DNA from: an uncultured Collinsella sp.
GTDB lineage: Bacteria > Actinomycetota > Coriobacteriia > Coriobacteriales > Coriobacteriaceae
Length of the DNA: 64,000 bases
Assembly: GCA_902495525.1 (NCBI GenBank)
Contig: CABUXL010000007.1
Span: 3,360 to 67,359, forward strand
Direction of reading: 5' to 3'
Shown: positions 46,332-54,349 of the stretch, in pieces
How positions within the stretch are numbered: the stretch's first letter is position 1
Layout of the letters: every line of letters begins with the position of its first letter
Notes under the pieces: generated by a model
The model's database searches: none
What the model was told of the DNA's origin: nothing
Seen by the model: the letters and a program-made list of their open reading frames with translations, nothing else
Program-made: the position numbers and the translations under genes

Positions 46332-47048
46332 TTACGCCTCCTTTTTCTGCTTGTCGCGGGCGGCCTTGGCGGCAAGCGCCGCGCGGACCTTGGCCGCTTT
46401 CTCGGGATCCATGGCAGCGAGCTTTGCCTCCATCTCGGCAGCCTTGAGCGCGGCCTTGGCAGCGGCATCGTCATGCTGGGCATCGGAGCCGGCAGTCGCA
46501 GCGGGCTGAGCAGCGACGCCCGCGGCATCGCCGGCGCTCGCAGCGCCTTCCCCTGCAGCAGCCGCAGCCGTGGCGGCCTTCTCGGCCGCGACCTTGCGCG
46601 CCTTGGCCTCGGCAGCCGCACGGACCTTCATGGCTTTCTCGCGCGCGGCCTTCACCTCGGGCGTGATAACGCTCATGGGCTCGGCAGTCGAGACCTGGTA
46701 GAAAAAGCCCTTAAAGTCGATCTGCATGTCGGTAATGGCAAGACCAAACAGGTCGTGGGCCTCGTTTTCAAACGGGAATACCGCCGGATAGTACGAACTG
46801 ATAGACGGAATCTCCTGGTACTGATCAATTCCCTCAACCACCAGGTTTTCGATCGCATAGTTGCCGTCCTGCACAATATGCTCCTGAGCAGCACGAACGT
46901 TGATAAATGTATAGACCAGGCGATACGTGCCGTCGTCGACGTTGCGTTCGGCGTGCATCTGCACAAAGCGCGCGCCAACGCCCTTGAGCGCCTGGACATG
47001 CGACAGGAGCTCGTCGATCCCGACGATGGTATAGATAGCCTTTTGCAT
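46332..47048 (-). CDS. echD: Ech hydrogenase subunit EchD (NuoC-like) with a long Ala/Lys-rich extension
   Basis: The protein has 238 residues. The first 130 or so match the 30-kDa NuoC-type subunit (FVQMHAERNVDDGTYRLVYTF, ending in FPFENEAHDLFGLAITDMQIDF). The remaining 110 residues are a helical, Ala/Lys/Glu-rich stretch of low complexity that is not part of the usual short EchD. The extension is in frame and ends at a clean stop. Its start codon overlaps the stop of echC in TAATG. Confidence 0.82.
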   Translation of the reverse strand: MQKAIYTIVGIDELLSHVQALKGVGARFVQMHAERNVDDGTYRLVYTFINVRAAQEHIVQDGNYAIENLVVEGIDQYQEIPSISSYYPAVFPFENEAHDLFGLAITDMQIDFKGFFYQVSTAEPMSVITPEVKAAREKAMKVRAAAEAKARKVAAEKAATAAAAAGEGAASAGDAAGVAAQPAATAGSDAQHDDAAAKAALKAAEMEAKLAAMDPEKAAKVRAALAAKAARDKQKKEA

Positions 47049-47650
47049 TACTCGGCCTCCTTTGCAGCGGCGGGCGCGGCGGACCTGGTGGACACGTTGA
47101 CCTCGACGCCGTCACCGGCGACGGCCCCGGCCCCGGCCCCCGCAGCCACAAACCCGTCCTCGCCCAGCTCAACGCCACCGTCCCAAGTAGCGGCGCCGCC
47201 CACGGTAAGCGGATCGCCGCCGGCGCGCATCACGGCCTCTTTCTGGTCCAGGATGCCGCACGCCTCCACGATGGCATCGATCACGGTCTCGGGGCGAATG
47301 GCGCACCCAGGCGCGTACACATCCACGGGAATTGCGCGGTCCACGCCGCCGGTCACGTTATAGGCATCGCGGAACACGCCGCCCGAACACGCGCAGATGC
47401 CGCAGGCCACCACGCACTTGGGCTCGAGCATCTGGTTGTAAATCTGGCGCACGACAGGCAGGTTCTGGACATTGACCGACCCCGTCACCAAAAAGATGTC
47501 CGCATGCTTGGGGTTGCCGGTGTTGACCACGCCAAAGCGTTCCGCATCGAACAGCGGCGTGAGCGAGGCCAACACCTCGATATCGCATCCGTTGCAGCTC
47601 GAGCCGTCGTAATGAATAACCCACGGCGAGCGCGACATTTTATGATCCAT
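47048..47650 (-). CDS. echC: Ech hydrogenase small subunit EchC (NuoB-like)
   Basis: The 200-residue protein carries the ligands of the proximal [4Fe-4S] cluster: SSCNGCDIE (Cys-19, Cys-22), CACSGG near 93, and APGC near 118. It partners the large subunit. About 60 C-terminal residues are Ala/Gly/Val-rich. The start is ATG with GGAGG 8 nt upstream, 13 bp after the fused membrane-subunit gene. Confidence 0.88.
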   Translation of the reverse strand: MDHKMSRSPWVIHYDGSSCNGCDIEVLASLTPLFDAERFGVVNTGNPKHADIFLVTGSVNVQNLPVVRQIYNQMLEPKCVVACGICACSGGVFRDAYNVTGGVDRAIPVDVYAPGCAIRPETVIDAIVEACGILDQKEAVMRAGGDPLTVGGAATWDGGVELGEDGFVAAGAGAGAVAGDGVEVNVSTRSAAPAAAKEAE

Positions 47651-47662
47651 GGATGCCGCCTC

Positions 47663-50545
47663 CTAAATAAATACGTCGACGAGGATGGGCATAAGGTTGA
47701 GCAGGCCAAACACCAGCGCCACGCCCCATCCGAGCCTAAAGCAGCTGCGCCAGGTGCTGCGTGCGAAGGTGTTGTCGATCAGGACCTCGACAAAATACGT
47801 CGCGGCCATCACGACCAGGGCTACAACCCAGCTCACGGGGTTGTCCCAAACAAAGAACATGCCCACCCACATCAAAAACAGCACGGTCTCGCACCAGTGC
47901 ATAAGGGTCATCTTGGCCAGCGTGCCGCCGCTCATCTCGGTGGCGACGCCCTGGACGATCTCCTGATGCGCATGATGCGAGTACGAAAGGTCAAACGGCG
48001 ACTTGCGCAGCTTGATGGTAAGCACCGCGAGCAACGCGAGGAAAATGGGCGCGCTGTACACGATGATAGGGGCCGACTGCCCCGTCACAGCAATGGAATC
48101 GAAGCTGTCGGTGGCAAGGTACAGGCCCACACTCATCAGCAGAACGGCGGGCTCGTAACTCATGACCTGCAGCAGCTCGCGGTCGGCGCCGACCTGAGCA
48201 AACGGGCTTTGCGTCGAGGCGGACGCCAACACCACAAAGATCGCGGCGAGGGTAACCATAAACGCGCACAGCAGCGTGTTGGAGCCCGACACAAAGATGC
48301 CGCCGCCCACCACGGTAAAGATGAGCGCGCACGCCATGTAGGTGTCGTCCATGGTGTTTACGCTGGCGGGGGCCTTGCGCAGGAGCTTGGCCACATCGTA
48401 GAAGGGTTGTAGCAGGCGCGGGCCCACGCGGCCCTGCATGCGAGCCGAAAGCTTACGGTCAACGCCGTCGATCAGGCCACCAACCAAAGGCGCAATCAAG
48501 GCAAACGCCACGGTGCCAATAAAGATGCCCACGACGCCCGAACCTTCAAAATACTTGCCGCGCAACACCGAGGGCGCGCTCATGGCAAGCCGCTCGGGCC
48601 CAATCCACGCGCAACACAGCAGCGCAAACAAGATAATGCTGCAGCACACGACGCTACCCGCGGGGCCAATACGCTTCTCGCCAAGGGCGTCCTCCGAGTA
48701 CCAATTGCGCTTTTCGGCCTTCACCTCGCGTCCCATCGAGCCGCGGAAATGGCGATATTTGTCGGTTCCCACGCCCGAAAGGTACACGTTGACGTGCGGC
48801 TTATTGCTCACGCGGAACGACGTCAGCAGCACCACGGCGATAAACGCTACGATAACCACCATCAGATACATGGCGTCCTTGCCAATAACGTACGGCACGC
48901 GTCCAAACACCATGGCGAGATAGGGCGATACCAGACCGCTCGAGATAACCGGAAACGCCACGCAGCACAGAATCAGCAGCGCGGCGATGGTGTTGAGCGC
49001 CATCCATTCGGTCTTATGGACATTGACCTCGACGTTTTGAGCCGTGGGGTCGACGCCCGAAAGCTTGGCAAGCCACTTGCCCCAAAAATAGAACGTCGCG
49101 GCCGAGCCAAAGGCCAGCACCATGATCATGAGCACGTTGCCGGTCTGCGCAAACGCCACCAGGGCGCCCCACTTGGACACGAGCATGCCAAACGGCGCCA
49201 CAAACATGCCCATGATGCCCAGCATCATAAGGCGCGTCAGGTGCGGCATGCGGCTGAACATACCGTCCATGTCCTCGATATTGCGGCTGCCGATATGATG
49301 CTCGGCCGTGCCCACGCACAGGAACAGCAGCGACTTTGCCACCGTGTGGAACAGGATTAGGAAGATGGCGGCCCATACGGCCTCGGGCGCGCCGACACCC
49401 AAGCAGGCGCTGATAAGGCCCAAGTTGGAAATGGTGGAGTACGCGAGCACACGTTTGGCGTTGCTCTGCGAGATGGCCATGAGGGCAGCGAGCAAAAACG
49501 TGATGGCACCCACACTCGTGACCATAAAGCCGGTCACGGGATAGATGGCATAGAGTGGGCTCAGCTTGACCATCAGGAACACGCCGGCTTTGACCATGGT
49601 TGACGAGTGCAGCAGGGCGCTCGTGGGCGTGGGGGCAACCATGGCACCCAACAGCCACGTGTGGAACGGCATCTGTGCGGCCTTGGTGAGCGCGGCGAGC
49701 GACAACAGAATGACCGGCATCACCAGCAGCGCAGATTGCGCGGTTCCGGCGCCGGAAAGCTCGATCATGCCCGAGATGGTCAGCGGCATGCTGTTAACGT
49801 GCAGGTACATGAGTCCGGCCAAAAACGCGATACCGCCCAGCATGTTGAGGATGATCTGGGTGAAGGCGTTCTTGATGGCCTCGGGCGTGCGCGTGTAGCC
49901 AATCATAAGGAACGAGCACACGGTGGTGATTTCCCAGCCGCAGAACAGCCACTCAAGGTTGTCGCTCGTCACGATGACGAACATGGCTGAGAGGAACAGG
50001 AACATAAGCGCCAGGAACTGCGGGCGACGGTCGGGCGCGGTCTGCCCGCGCAGCGCAGCCTCGTGCTCGTCGTGGGCCTGGAAGTCCTTCATGTAGCCCA
50101 GGGCATACACGCAGATAAGGCTGCCGACGATGCCGACGGCGAGGACCATGATCACGCTCATGTAGTCCAGGTAGAGCGGGGTTGCGGTGACGGCTTCGGT
50201 CGCGGGCAGCGTCATGGCTGCAAAGGCGAGCGAGCCCACCAACTGGACTACGCTGAGCACCGTGGTGAGCGCGTTCCTATATTTGTACGCGTTGTACAGG
50301 ATGACGGCGCACAGGATGACGTCGATAACGGAACTGATGATCGAGAGCACATGCGAGGTGCCGGGGGCAACCTCAAAGCTCTGCGGACCCGTGCCAAAAA
50401 ACATGACGGCGACTACAACTGTCACCGCCATAATAATGCCGGAGCCTATGAGCCCCACCGCATCGCGGGTGCGGTCACCGCGCGCGAGCAGCATGCCCAG
50501 CGCCGGTACCAGCGGAAACAGGGTAAGGAAATACAGTAGCGTCAT
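47663..50545 (-). CDS. Fused Ech membrane subunits EchA-EchB (NuoL-like plus NuoH-like)
   Basis: The protein has 960 residues in one uninterrupted frame. About 1-600 form a NuoL/HyfB-type antiporter subunit of about 14-16 helices (proton channel signatures such as TKAAQMPFHTWLLGAMVAPTPTSALLHSSTMVKAG). A linker near 605-640 (RNWYSEDALGEKRIG) leads to a NuoH/HycD-type subunit with GRVGPRLLQPFYDVAKLL and PFDLSYSHHAHQEIVQG. In known Ech and Hyf systems these are two proteins. The gene comes first in the operon, with GGGGGAG upstream. It would provide the ion path that couples the hydrogenase to a membrane gradient. Confidence 0.87.
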   Translation of the reverse strand: MTLLYFLTLFPLVPALGMLLARGDRTRDAVGLIGSGIIMAVTVVVAVMFFGTGPQSFEVAPGTSHVLSIISSVIDVILCAVILYNAYKYRNALTTVLSVVQLVGSLAFAAMTLPATEAVTATPLYLDYMSVIMVLAVGIVGSLICVYALGYMKDFQAHDEHEAALRGQTAPDRRPQFLALMFLFLSAMFVIVTSDNLEWLFCGWEITTVCSFLMIGYTRTPEAIKNAFTQIILNMLGGIAFLAGLMYLHVNSMPLTISGMIELSGAGTAQSALLVMPVILLSLAALTKAAQMPFHTWLLGAMVAPTPTSALLHSSTMVKAGVFLMVKLSPLYAIYPVTGFMVTSVGAITFLLAALMAISQSNAKRVLAYSTISNLGLISACLGVGAPEAVWAAIFLILFHTVAKSLLFLCVGTAEHHIGSRNIEDMDGMFSRMPHLTRLMMLGIMGMFVAPFGMLVSKWGALVAFAQTGNVLMIMVLAFGSAATFYFWGKWLAKLSGVDPTAQNVEVNVHKTEWMALNTIAALLILCCVAFPVISSGLVSPYLAMVFGRVPYVIGKDAMYLMVVIVAFIAVVLLTSFRVSNKPHVNVYLSGVGTDKYRHFRGSMGREVKAEKRNWYSEDALGEKRIGPAGSVVCCSIILFALLCCAWIGPERLAMSAPSVLRGKYFEGSGVVGIFIGTVAFALIAPLVGGLIDGVDRKLSARMQGRVGPRLLQPFYDVAKLLRKAPASVNTMDDTYMACALIFTVVGGGIFVSGSNTLLCAFMVTLAAIFVVLASASTQSPFAQVGADRELLQVMSYEPAVLLMSVGLYLATDSFDSIAVTGQSAPIIVYSAPIFLALLAVLTIKLRKSPFDLSYSHHAHQEIVQGVATEMSGGTLAKMTLMHWCETVLFLMWVGMFFVWDNPVSWVVALVVMAATYFVEVLIDNTFARSTWRSCFRLGWGVALVFGLLNLMPILVDVFI

Positions 50546-50794
50546 ACCATCACTCCCCCATGCAAAAACGCTGCAATTGTTTAACGTTATAGCTCAATTA
50601 CGGGGTTGCGGTGGCAGGTTTTCGGTCAACTGGGGAGTTTTAGGCGTACGGGGCAAGGAGTCTGTCCGCATTGGAGTAGAGGGGTGACGTCCCTTTACCG
50701 CAGCGACGGACGCGCGGGCCACTGCGCGCGGTTTATTGGGCACTTTGGAGGATGTCCCAATAGGCTCGCGCCGGTCCAAAAAGTTGGCGCGGCA

Positions 50795-50819
50795 AGAAAA
50801 ATGCGCCCCTGTGGGCGCA
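50795..50819 (-). terminator. Terminator after the HTH gene
   Basis: On the minus strand TGCGCCC and GGGCGCA pair around a 4-nt loop and are followed by TTTTTCTTG, 13 bp past the stop. Confidence 0.8.
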
Positions 50820-50831
50820 CCATCCCGTTTG

Positions 50832-51227
50832 CTATTCCGCCTTTTTAACGCGCGGCTTGCGACCGCGCGGCTTATCGACCAGTGCGGACTCACCGCTCTC
50901 GCGGTACTGACGGCACCAAGCCTTGACCGAAGACTCGCTGGGAATCTTGTGCTTGATCATGGCCTCGCGAACCGTCAAGCCGTTTTCCAGACGGTCCTTA
51001 ACCACAGCGAGCTTTACGTCGTACGAATAGGTGTGATGATGCGAACCGGCGTTGAGAACGGCGTCGGCACCGCCCACGGCATACGCGCGGGCCCACTGAC
51101 GAGCCGTGGCCTGGGGAATGCCAAGCTCCGCAGCGAGGGCGCGATGACCGACCCCCTCTTGGAGGATCTCGACGGCGCGCTGCCTAACCTCAGGCGCATG
51201 CGTGCGAGTCCTAGTTGCTTCCGACAT
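50832..51227 (-). CDS. Orphan helix-turn-helix protein (IS3/IS150 OrfA-like)
   Basis: About 131 residues. Two helix-turn-helix units are visible (VRQRAVEILQEGVGHRALAAELGIPQATARQWARAY and VKDRLENGLTVREAMIKHKIPSESSVKAWCRQYRESG), as in the InsJ/OrfA half of IS150-type transposases. A basic tail ends in RGRKPRVKKAE. There is no OrfB with a DDE domain next to it, no inverted repeats, and it has its own promoter and terminator, so it may be a domesticated regulator or the remains of an insertion sequence. The start is uncertain: a GTG at 51236 is possible. Confidence 0.7.
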   Translation of the reverse strand: MSEATRTRTHAPEVRQRAVEILQEGVGHRALAAELGIPQATARQWARAYAVGGADAVLNAGSHHHTYSYDVKLAVVKDRLENGLTVREAMIKHKIPSESSVKAWCRQYRESGESALVDKPRGRKPRVKKAE

Positions 51228-51277
51228 ACCTGCCACTTCTTAGCCTTAACCGTTAATCTGCTTTCTTACGTGCAAGT

Positions 51278-51306
51278 TAGATAGTAGCATTTTACTGTTT
51301 GCTCAA
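51278..51306 (-). promoter_or_regulatory. Candidate promoter of the HTH gene
   Basis: On the minus strand TTGAGC (51306-51301) and TATCTA (51283-51278) are 17 bp apart in an AT-rich stretch. The rest of the gap 51237-51676 holds AT-rich DNA to about 51500 and then the terminator region of the reductase gene. No gene is seen. Confidence 0.4.
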
Positions 51307-51561
51307 AGCAGTTAATTAAAATAGACGCGGCGTTATCTGGGCATTTGGCACCAAATTACGACATTTCTTTATCGATTATTTACGCTGGTAGCTAACTCGC
51401 AGCTAATCGTCATTCGCTTGTCAACAAAATTGGCATCTCTTTATGTCCTTTGGTATAGAGGATATAGTTATTAACCCCTCCCCCAATAATTTTGAGTGAT
51501 CTGCGAGACAGTAGACGTCCTCACTCCTCATGATTACCGCGCATTGCCATCCACCGGAGCA

Positions 51562-51660
51562 AAACAAAAAGGGCGGGACCTGCTGCGCTTGCAGGCCCCG
51601 CACCGATTGACACCCGACGGGACACAGCCGGGCGAGACGGATCCGTGCCACCGTCCCGCC
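51562..51660 (-). terminator. Terminator of the flavin reductase gene
   Basis: On the minus strand GGCGGGAC (51660-51653) can pair with GTCCCGCC (51579-51572). A nested CCTGC/GCAGG stem lies close to the latter, and a TTTTTGTTTT run follows. Confidence 0.55.
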
Positions 51661-51676
51661 TGGCCGCGATGTTCAA

Positions 51677-53707
51677 CTACAGCTCGTTGGCCGCGTGATA
51701 CGCCGTGCGAATGGCGCTCGCAATGTCGGCGGTGCGCTCACCCGAGCAGTCGCCCACGCAGGTCACGGGCACCGTCACGCCATCCAGGTCAAACGCGTTG
51801 GCCTTGGAGCCCACGGCCATCACCACGTAATCGCAGGCGATCTTCACCGGCTCCTCGGCGCCGTCCTCGGTGGTGCGAACAGCCTCCACGCCCTCGTCGG
51901 TAATGGCGGTCAGGCGGGTCTTCACGTGCTGCTCCACGTTGTGCTCGGCAAAGTCGCTCATAATCAGCGGCAGAATGGTCTCGGACTCGCCCGCGGCAAT
52001 CTTGTCGAGCATCTCCACGATCGCCACCTCGCAGCCGTGCTGCAGCAGGTACTCGGCAGTCTCGGTGCCCACCAGGCCGCCGCCAATGACGGCGACGCGG
52101 CCCGTAAGCTCCACCTTGCCGGCCAGCACGTCCCAGCTCGAGACGACCTTCTCCGAGTCGGCACCCGGAACGGGGATGACCACGTCGTGCGCGCCCACGG
52201 CCACAATCGCGGCGTCGGCGGCGTTGAGGTCCTCAGCGGTAGCGGCATGGTTGAGCTCAACCTTCACGCCCAGGCCAGGCAGAATCTTCTCGTAGTACTC
52301 GACCGAGCGCATGATCTCGTCCTTGCGCGGAGGCGCGGCCGCCAGCACAATCTGGCCGCCCAGATGATCGCTCGCCTCGTAGACGGTCACGTCGTAACCG
52401 CGCTTGGCCGCCACGCGCGCGGCCTCCAGGCCGGCAATACCGCCGCCCACCACGGCGATCTTCTTGTCGCCCTCGCCCGGCTTGATGGCGATGGTCGCCT
52501 CGTCGCCGTTCTCGGCATTAAGCACGCACGAGATGTACTTGCGGTTTTGAATCGCATCGACGCAGCCCTTGTTGCAGTTGAGGCACTCGCGGATGGGCTC
52601 ACCCGTGGCGGCCTTCAGCGCAATGTCGGGGTCGCACATGAGCGAGCGGCCGTAGGCGATGATGTCGGCAGAGCCATCCTCCAGGATCTTCTCGCCGGCC
52701 TCGACCGAGACCACGCGGCCGACGGTTGCCACCGGCACGGAGACCAGGGCCTTGACGCGCTCGGCCACGGGCAGCGTCCAGTTGTAGGGCATGGCGCCCA
52801 TGGGCGGAATGGTGTCGCCCATGTTGCCGGTGTGATTTGCCTGTGCAACCTGGATCATGTCGATGCCCGCGCCCTCGAGCAGCTTAGCAAACTCGCAGGC
52901 CTCGTCGGGCTGCAGGCCGCCCTTGCCGCGCGGCGTGCCGTCGGGGTTCTCCATGATCACGGGGAGCTTGTACTCCACCATCAGCTGCGGCGCGGCTTCC
53001 TTAATGGCAGCGACGACCTCCAGCGCGTAGCGAACGCGGTTCTCGAACGAGCCACCGTACTCGTCAGTGCGCTTGTTGAGGATGGCTGAGCACAGCGAAC
53101 CCACCAGGCGGTCGCCGTGGACCTCGATGGCGTCGATACCGGCCCGCTGCGCGCGAGCGGCCGAGGCAGCGATGGCCTCCTTGATCTGGGTGAGCTGCTC
53201 CACGCTCGCCTCGTTCACAAAGTGCTGCATGTCGTGGTGCAGCTTGGCGTATGCCTGCTTGCGGATCTCGTTGGACTCGGCCATCTTGGCGGCAAAGGTC
53301 TCCTCGTCACCGGCGGCCTTGGCTTCCTGCGCGGCCTTGGCAGCGGCCATGGAGCCCATGACCATGCGGCCGACGCCGGGCACGTCGTACTCGGGGTGGA
53401 ACAGCTGCAGCGCAACCTTGGCACCGTGCTTGTGGACGGCATCGGCCAGCGCCTTAAACGTGGGGATCTGGGCGTCGGTCGCCAGCTTGGGCGTGGGGCT
53501 CGCGGTCATGACGGGAGCAACGTCGCCGATGACGATGTAGCTCACGCCGCCACGGGCCAGGCGCTCGTAAAAAGCCAGGCTGCGCTCGCCAATGGAGCCG
53601 TCGCGCTCCTCGTAGCCGGTGGTCAGCGGCGGAAACATAATGCGGTTCTTGAGCTCAAGGGGGCCAACCGTAATGGGCTGGAGCAGCTTGGATGCAGGTG
53701 CGGTCAT
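51677..53707 (-). CDS. OYE-like flavin/iron-sulphur oxidoreductase (enoate reductase / BaiCD-type layout)
   Basis: 676 residues from the ATG at 53707; AGAGAGGA lies 6 nt upstream of it, and an ATG two codons earlier is too close to the site. Order: an OYE FMN barrel (about 1-360), the [4Fe-4S] motif CLNCNKGC...C (about 374-395), then FAD-binding (VVGGGIAGLEAARVAAKRGYDV, about 410-432) and NADH-binding (VIGGGLVGTETAEYLLQHG, about 535-553) Rossmann segments. This is the layout of 2,4-dienoyl-CoA reductase, enoate reductase and the bile-acid enzymes BaiCD/BaiH. The usual catalytic EIHGAHGYL reads EVHGDRLVGSLCS here, so the substrate is uncertain. It is monocistronic. Confidence 0.88.
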   Translation of the reverse strand: MTAPASKLLQPITVGPLELKNRIMFPPLTTGYEERDGSIGERSLAFYERLARGGVSYIVIGDVAPVMTASPTPKLATDAQIPTFKALADAVHKHGAKVALQLFHPEYDVPGVGRMVMGSMAAAKAAQEAKAAGDEETFAAKMAESNEIRKQAYAKLHHDMQHFVNEASVEQLTQIKEAIAASAARAQRAGIDAIEVHGDRLVGSLCSAILNKRTDEYGGSFENRVRYALEVVAAIKEAAPQLMVEYKLPVIMENPDGTPRGKGGLQPDEACEFAKLLEGAGIDMIQVAQANHTGNMGDTIPPMGAMPYNWTLPVAERVKALVSVPVATVGRVVSVEAGEKILEDGSADIIAYGRSLMCDPDIALKAATGEPIRECLNCNKGCVDAIQNRKYISCVLNAENGDEATIAIKPGEGDKKIAVVGGGIAGLEAARVAAKRGYDVTVYEASDHLGGQIVLAAAPPRKDEIMRSVEYYEKILPGLGVKVELNHAATAEDLNAADAAIVAVGAHDVVIPVPGADSEKVVSSWDVLAGKVELTGRVAVIGGGLVGTETAEYLLQHGCEVAIVEMLDKIAAGESETILPLIMSDFAEHNVEQHVKTRLTAITDEGVEAVRTTEDGAEEPVKIACDYVVMAVGSKANAFDLDGVTVPVTCVGDCSGERTADIASAIRTAYHAANEL

Positions 53708-53849
53708 GGACATTCCTCTCTTGTAGGCGCGGCGGCGATGGTGCCGCGTAGTTGTCTAGAGGATATGGCATGAGAGCACGGCGGCACAACGAAAATCGGC
53801 GAATATCAGGTGGCAGCAGGTGGATGGGACGGGACGGCCCGTCAGTTTG

Positions 53850-53904
53850 TCTCGATCTGTAACAGTTACGCGGCAAAACTGGGTCTTACTGTTACAGATC
53901 GAGA
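53850..53904. repeat. 55-bp palindromic repeat, array unit 1
   Basis: TCTCGATCTGTAACA (53850-53864) and its exact complement (53890-53904) enclose 25 bases. The gap from 53714 to 54478 contains this array, the tRNA fragment and its terminator, att-region repeats and a long hairpin. Confidence 0.9.
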
Positions 53905-53930
53905 CATTCCTCTCACCTCATCCTCAACAA

Positions 53931-53985
53931 TCTAGATCTGTAACATCTAGACCCATTTTTGACCCCTACCTGTTACAGATCGAGA
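53931..53985. repeat. 55-bp palindromic repeat, array unit 2
   Basis: Starts exactly 81 bp after unit 1. The left arm has one change (TCTAGATC). The 25-base interior is in the opposite orientation to units 1 and 3 (TCTAGACCC...CCTACC). Confidence 0.9.
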
Positions 53986-54011
53986 CAAACGGGACCCAAC
54001 CCACCGGTATA

Positions 54012-54066
54012 TCTCGATCTGTAACACCTAGCCGCCCAAATCGGGTCTAGATGTTACAGATCGAGA
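54012..54066. repeat. 55-bp palindromic repeat, array unit 3
   Basis: Starts exactly 81 bp after unit 2, with perfect 15-bp arms. The interior reverse-complements to CATCTAGACCCGATTTGG, close to that of unit 2. Confidence 0.9.
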
Positions 54067-54115
54067 TTTTGTTTGAGAGGCCGAGAATTGGACCGAAAAC
54101 ACGGTCCCGAAATAA

Positions 54116-54146
54116 CAAAAAAGCTCGCCGGCTAGGCCGACGAGCT
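54116..54146 (-). terminator. Terminator downstream of the tRNA-Met 3' fragment
   Basis: On the minus strand AGCTCG...CGAGCT, with a GC-rich interior, is followed by TTTTTTG, 9 bp after the tRNA CCA end. It shows that a tRNA transcript normally ended here. Confidence 0.75.
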
Positions 54147-54155
54147 GCAAGTTCT

Positions 54156-54204
54156 TGGTCGCGGGGGCAGGATTTGAACCTACGACCTCCGGGTTATGAG
54201 CCCG
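54156..54204 (-). tRNA. tRNA-Met(CAU) 3' half left at the element junction (attachment site)
   Basis: On the minus strand the fragment begins with the anticodon stem-loop CGGG CTCATAA CCCG (anticodon CAT at 54198-54196). It continues with the variable loop, a T-arm GTAGG TTCAAAT CCTGC, the acceptor 3' strand and CCA at 54158-54156. The acceptor 5' strand and the D-arm are missing: the DNA before 54204 no longer matches a tRNA. This is the expected remnant when a tyrosine recombinase integrates into the 3' half of a tRNA gene. The restored full tRNA should lie beyond the right end of the window. Confidence 0.85.
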
Positions 54205-54219
54205 TAGTTTCCAAACTAT

Positions 54220-54246
54220 TTGACACTCTTTGATACCGCTTGACAC
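54220..54246 (+). other. Three 7-mers at 10-bp spacing beside the attachment site
   Basis: TTGACAC, TTGATAC and TTGACAC begin at 54220, 54230 and 54240. One-turn phasing next to the junction suggests binding sites for the integrase arm domain or an excisionase. A pair TTCGACCA/TTCGACCA follows around 54309-54327. Confidence 0.5.
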
Positions 54247-54349
54247 CGTTATATAAGCAGGTAGATATGCATTTCTTCCAAAAACCCCAAATATCGGTTC
54301 TGTTCAATTTCGACCAAAATTCGACCACTGAAAACTTGACTTCCGCCAC

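Noticed and set aside
53850..54066. CRISPR array
   Set aside because: Spacing is regular, but the repeats alternate in orientation, the interiors of the units are related to each other, and there are no cas genes nearby.
54156..54204. Complete functional tRNA-Met gene
   Set aside because: The acceptor 5' strand and the D-arm are missing; only the 3' half is present.
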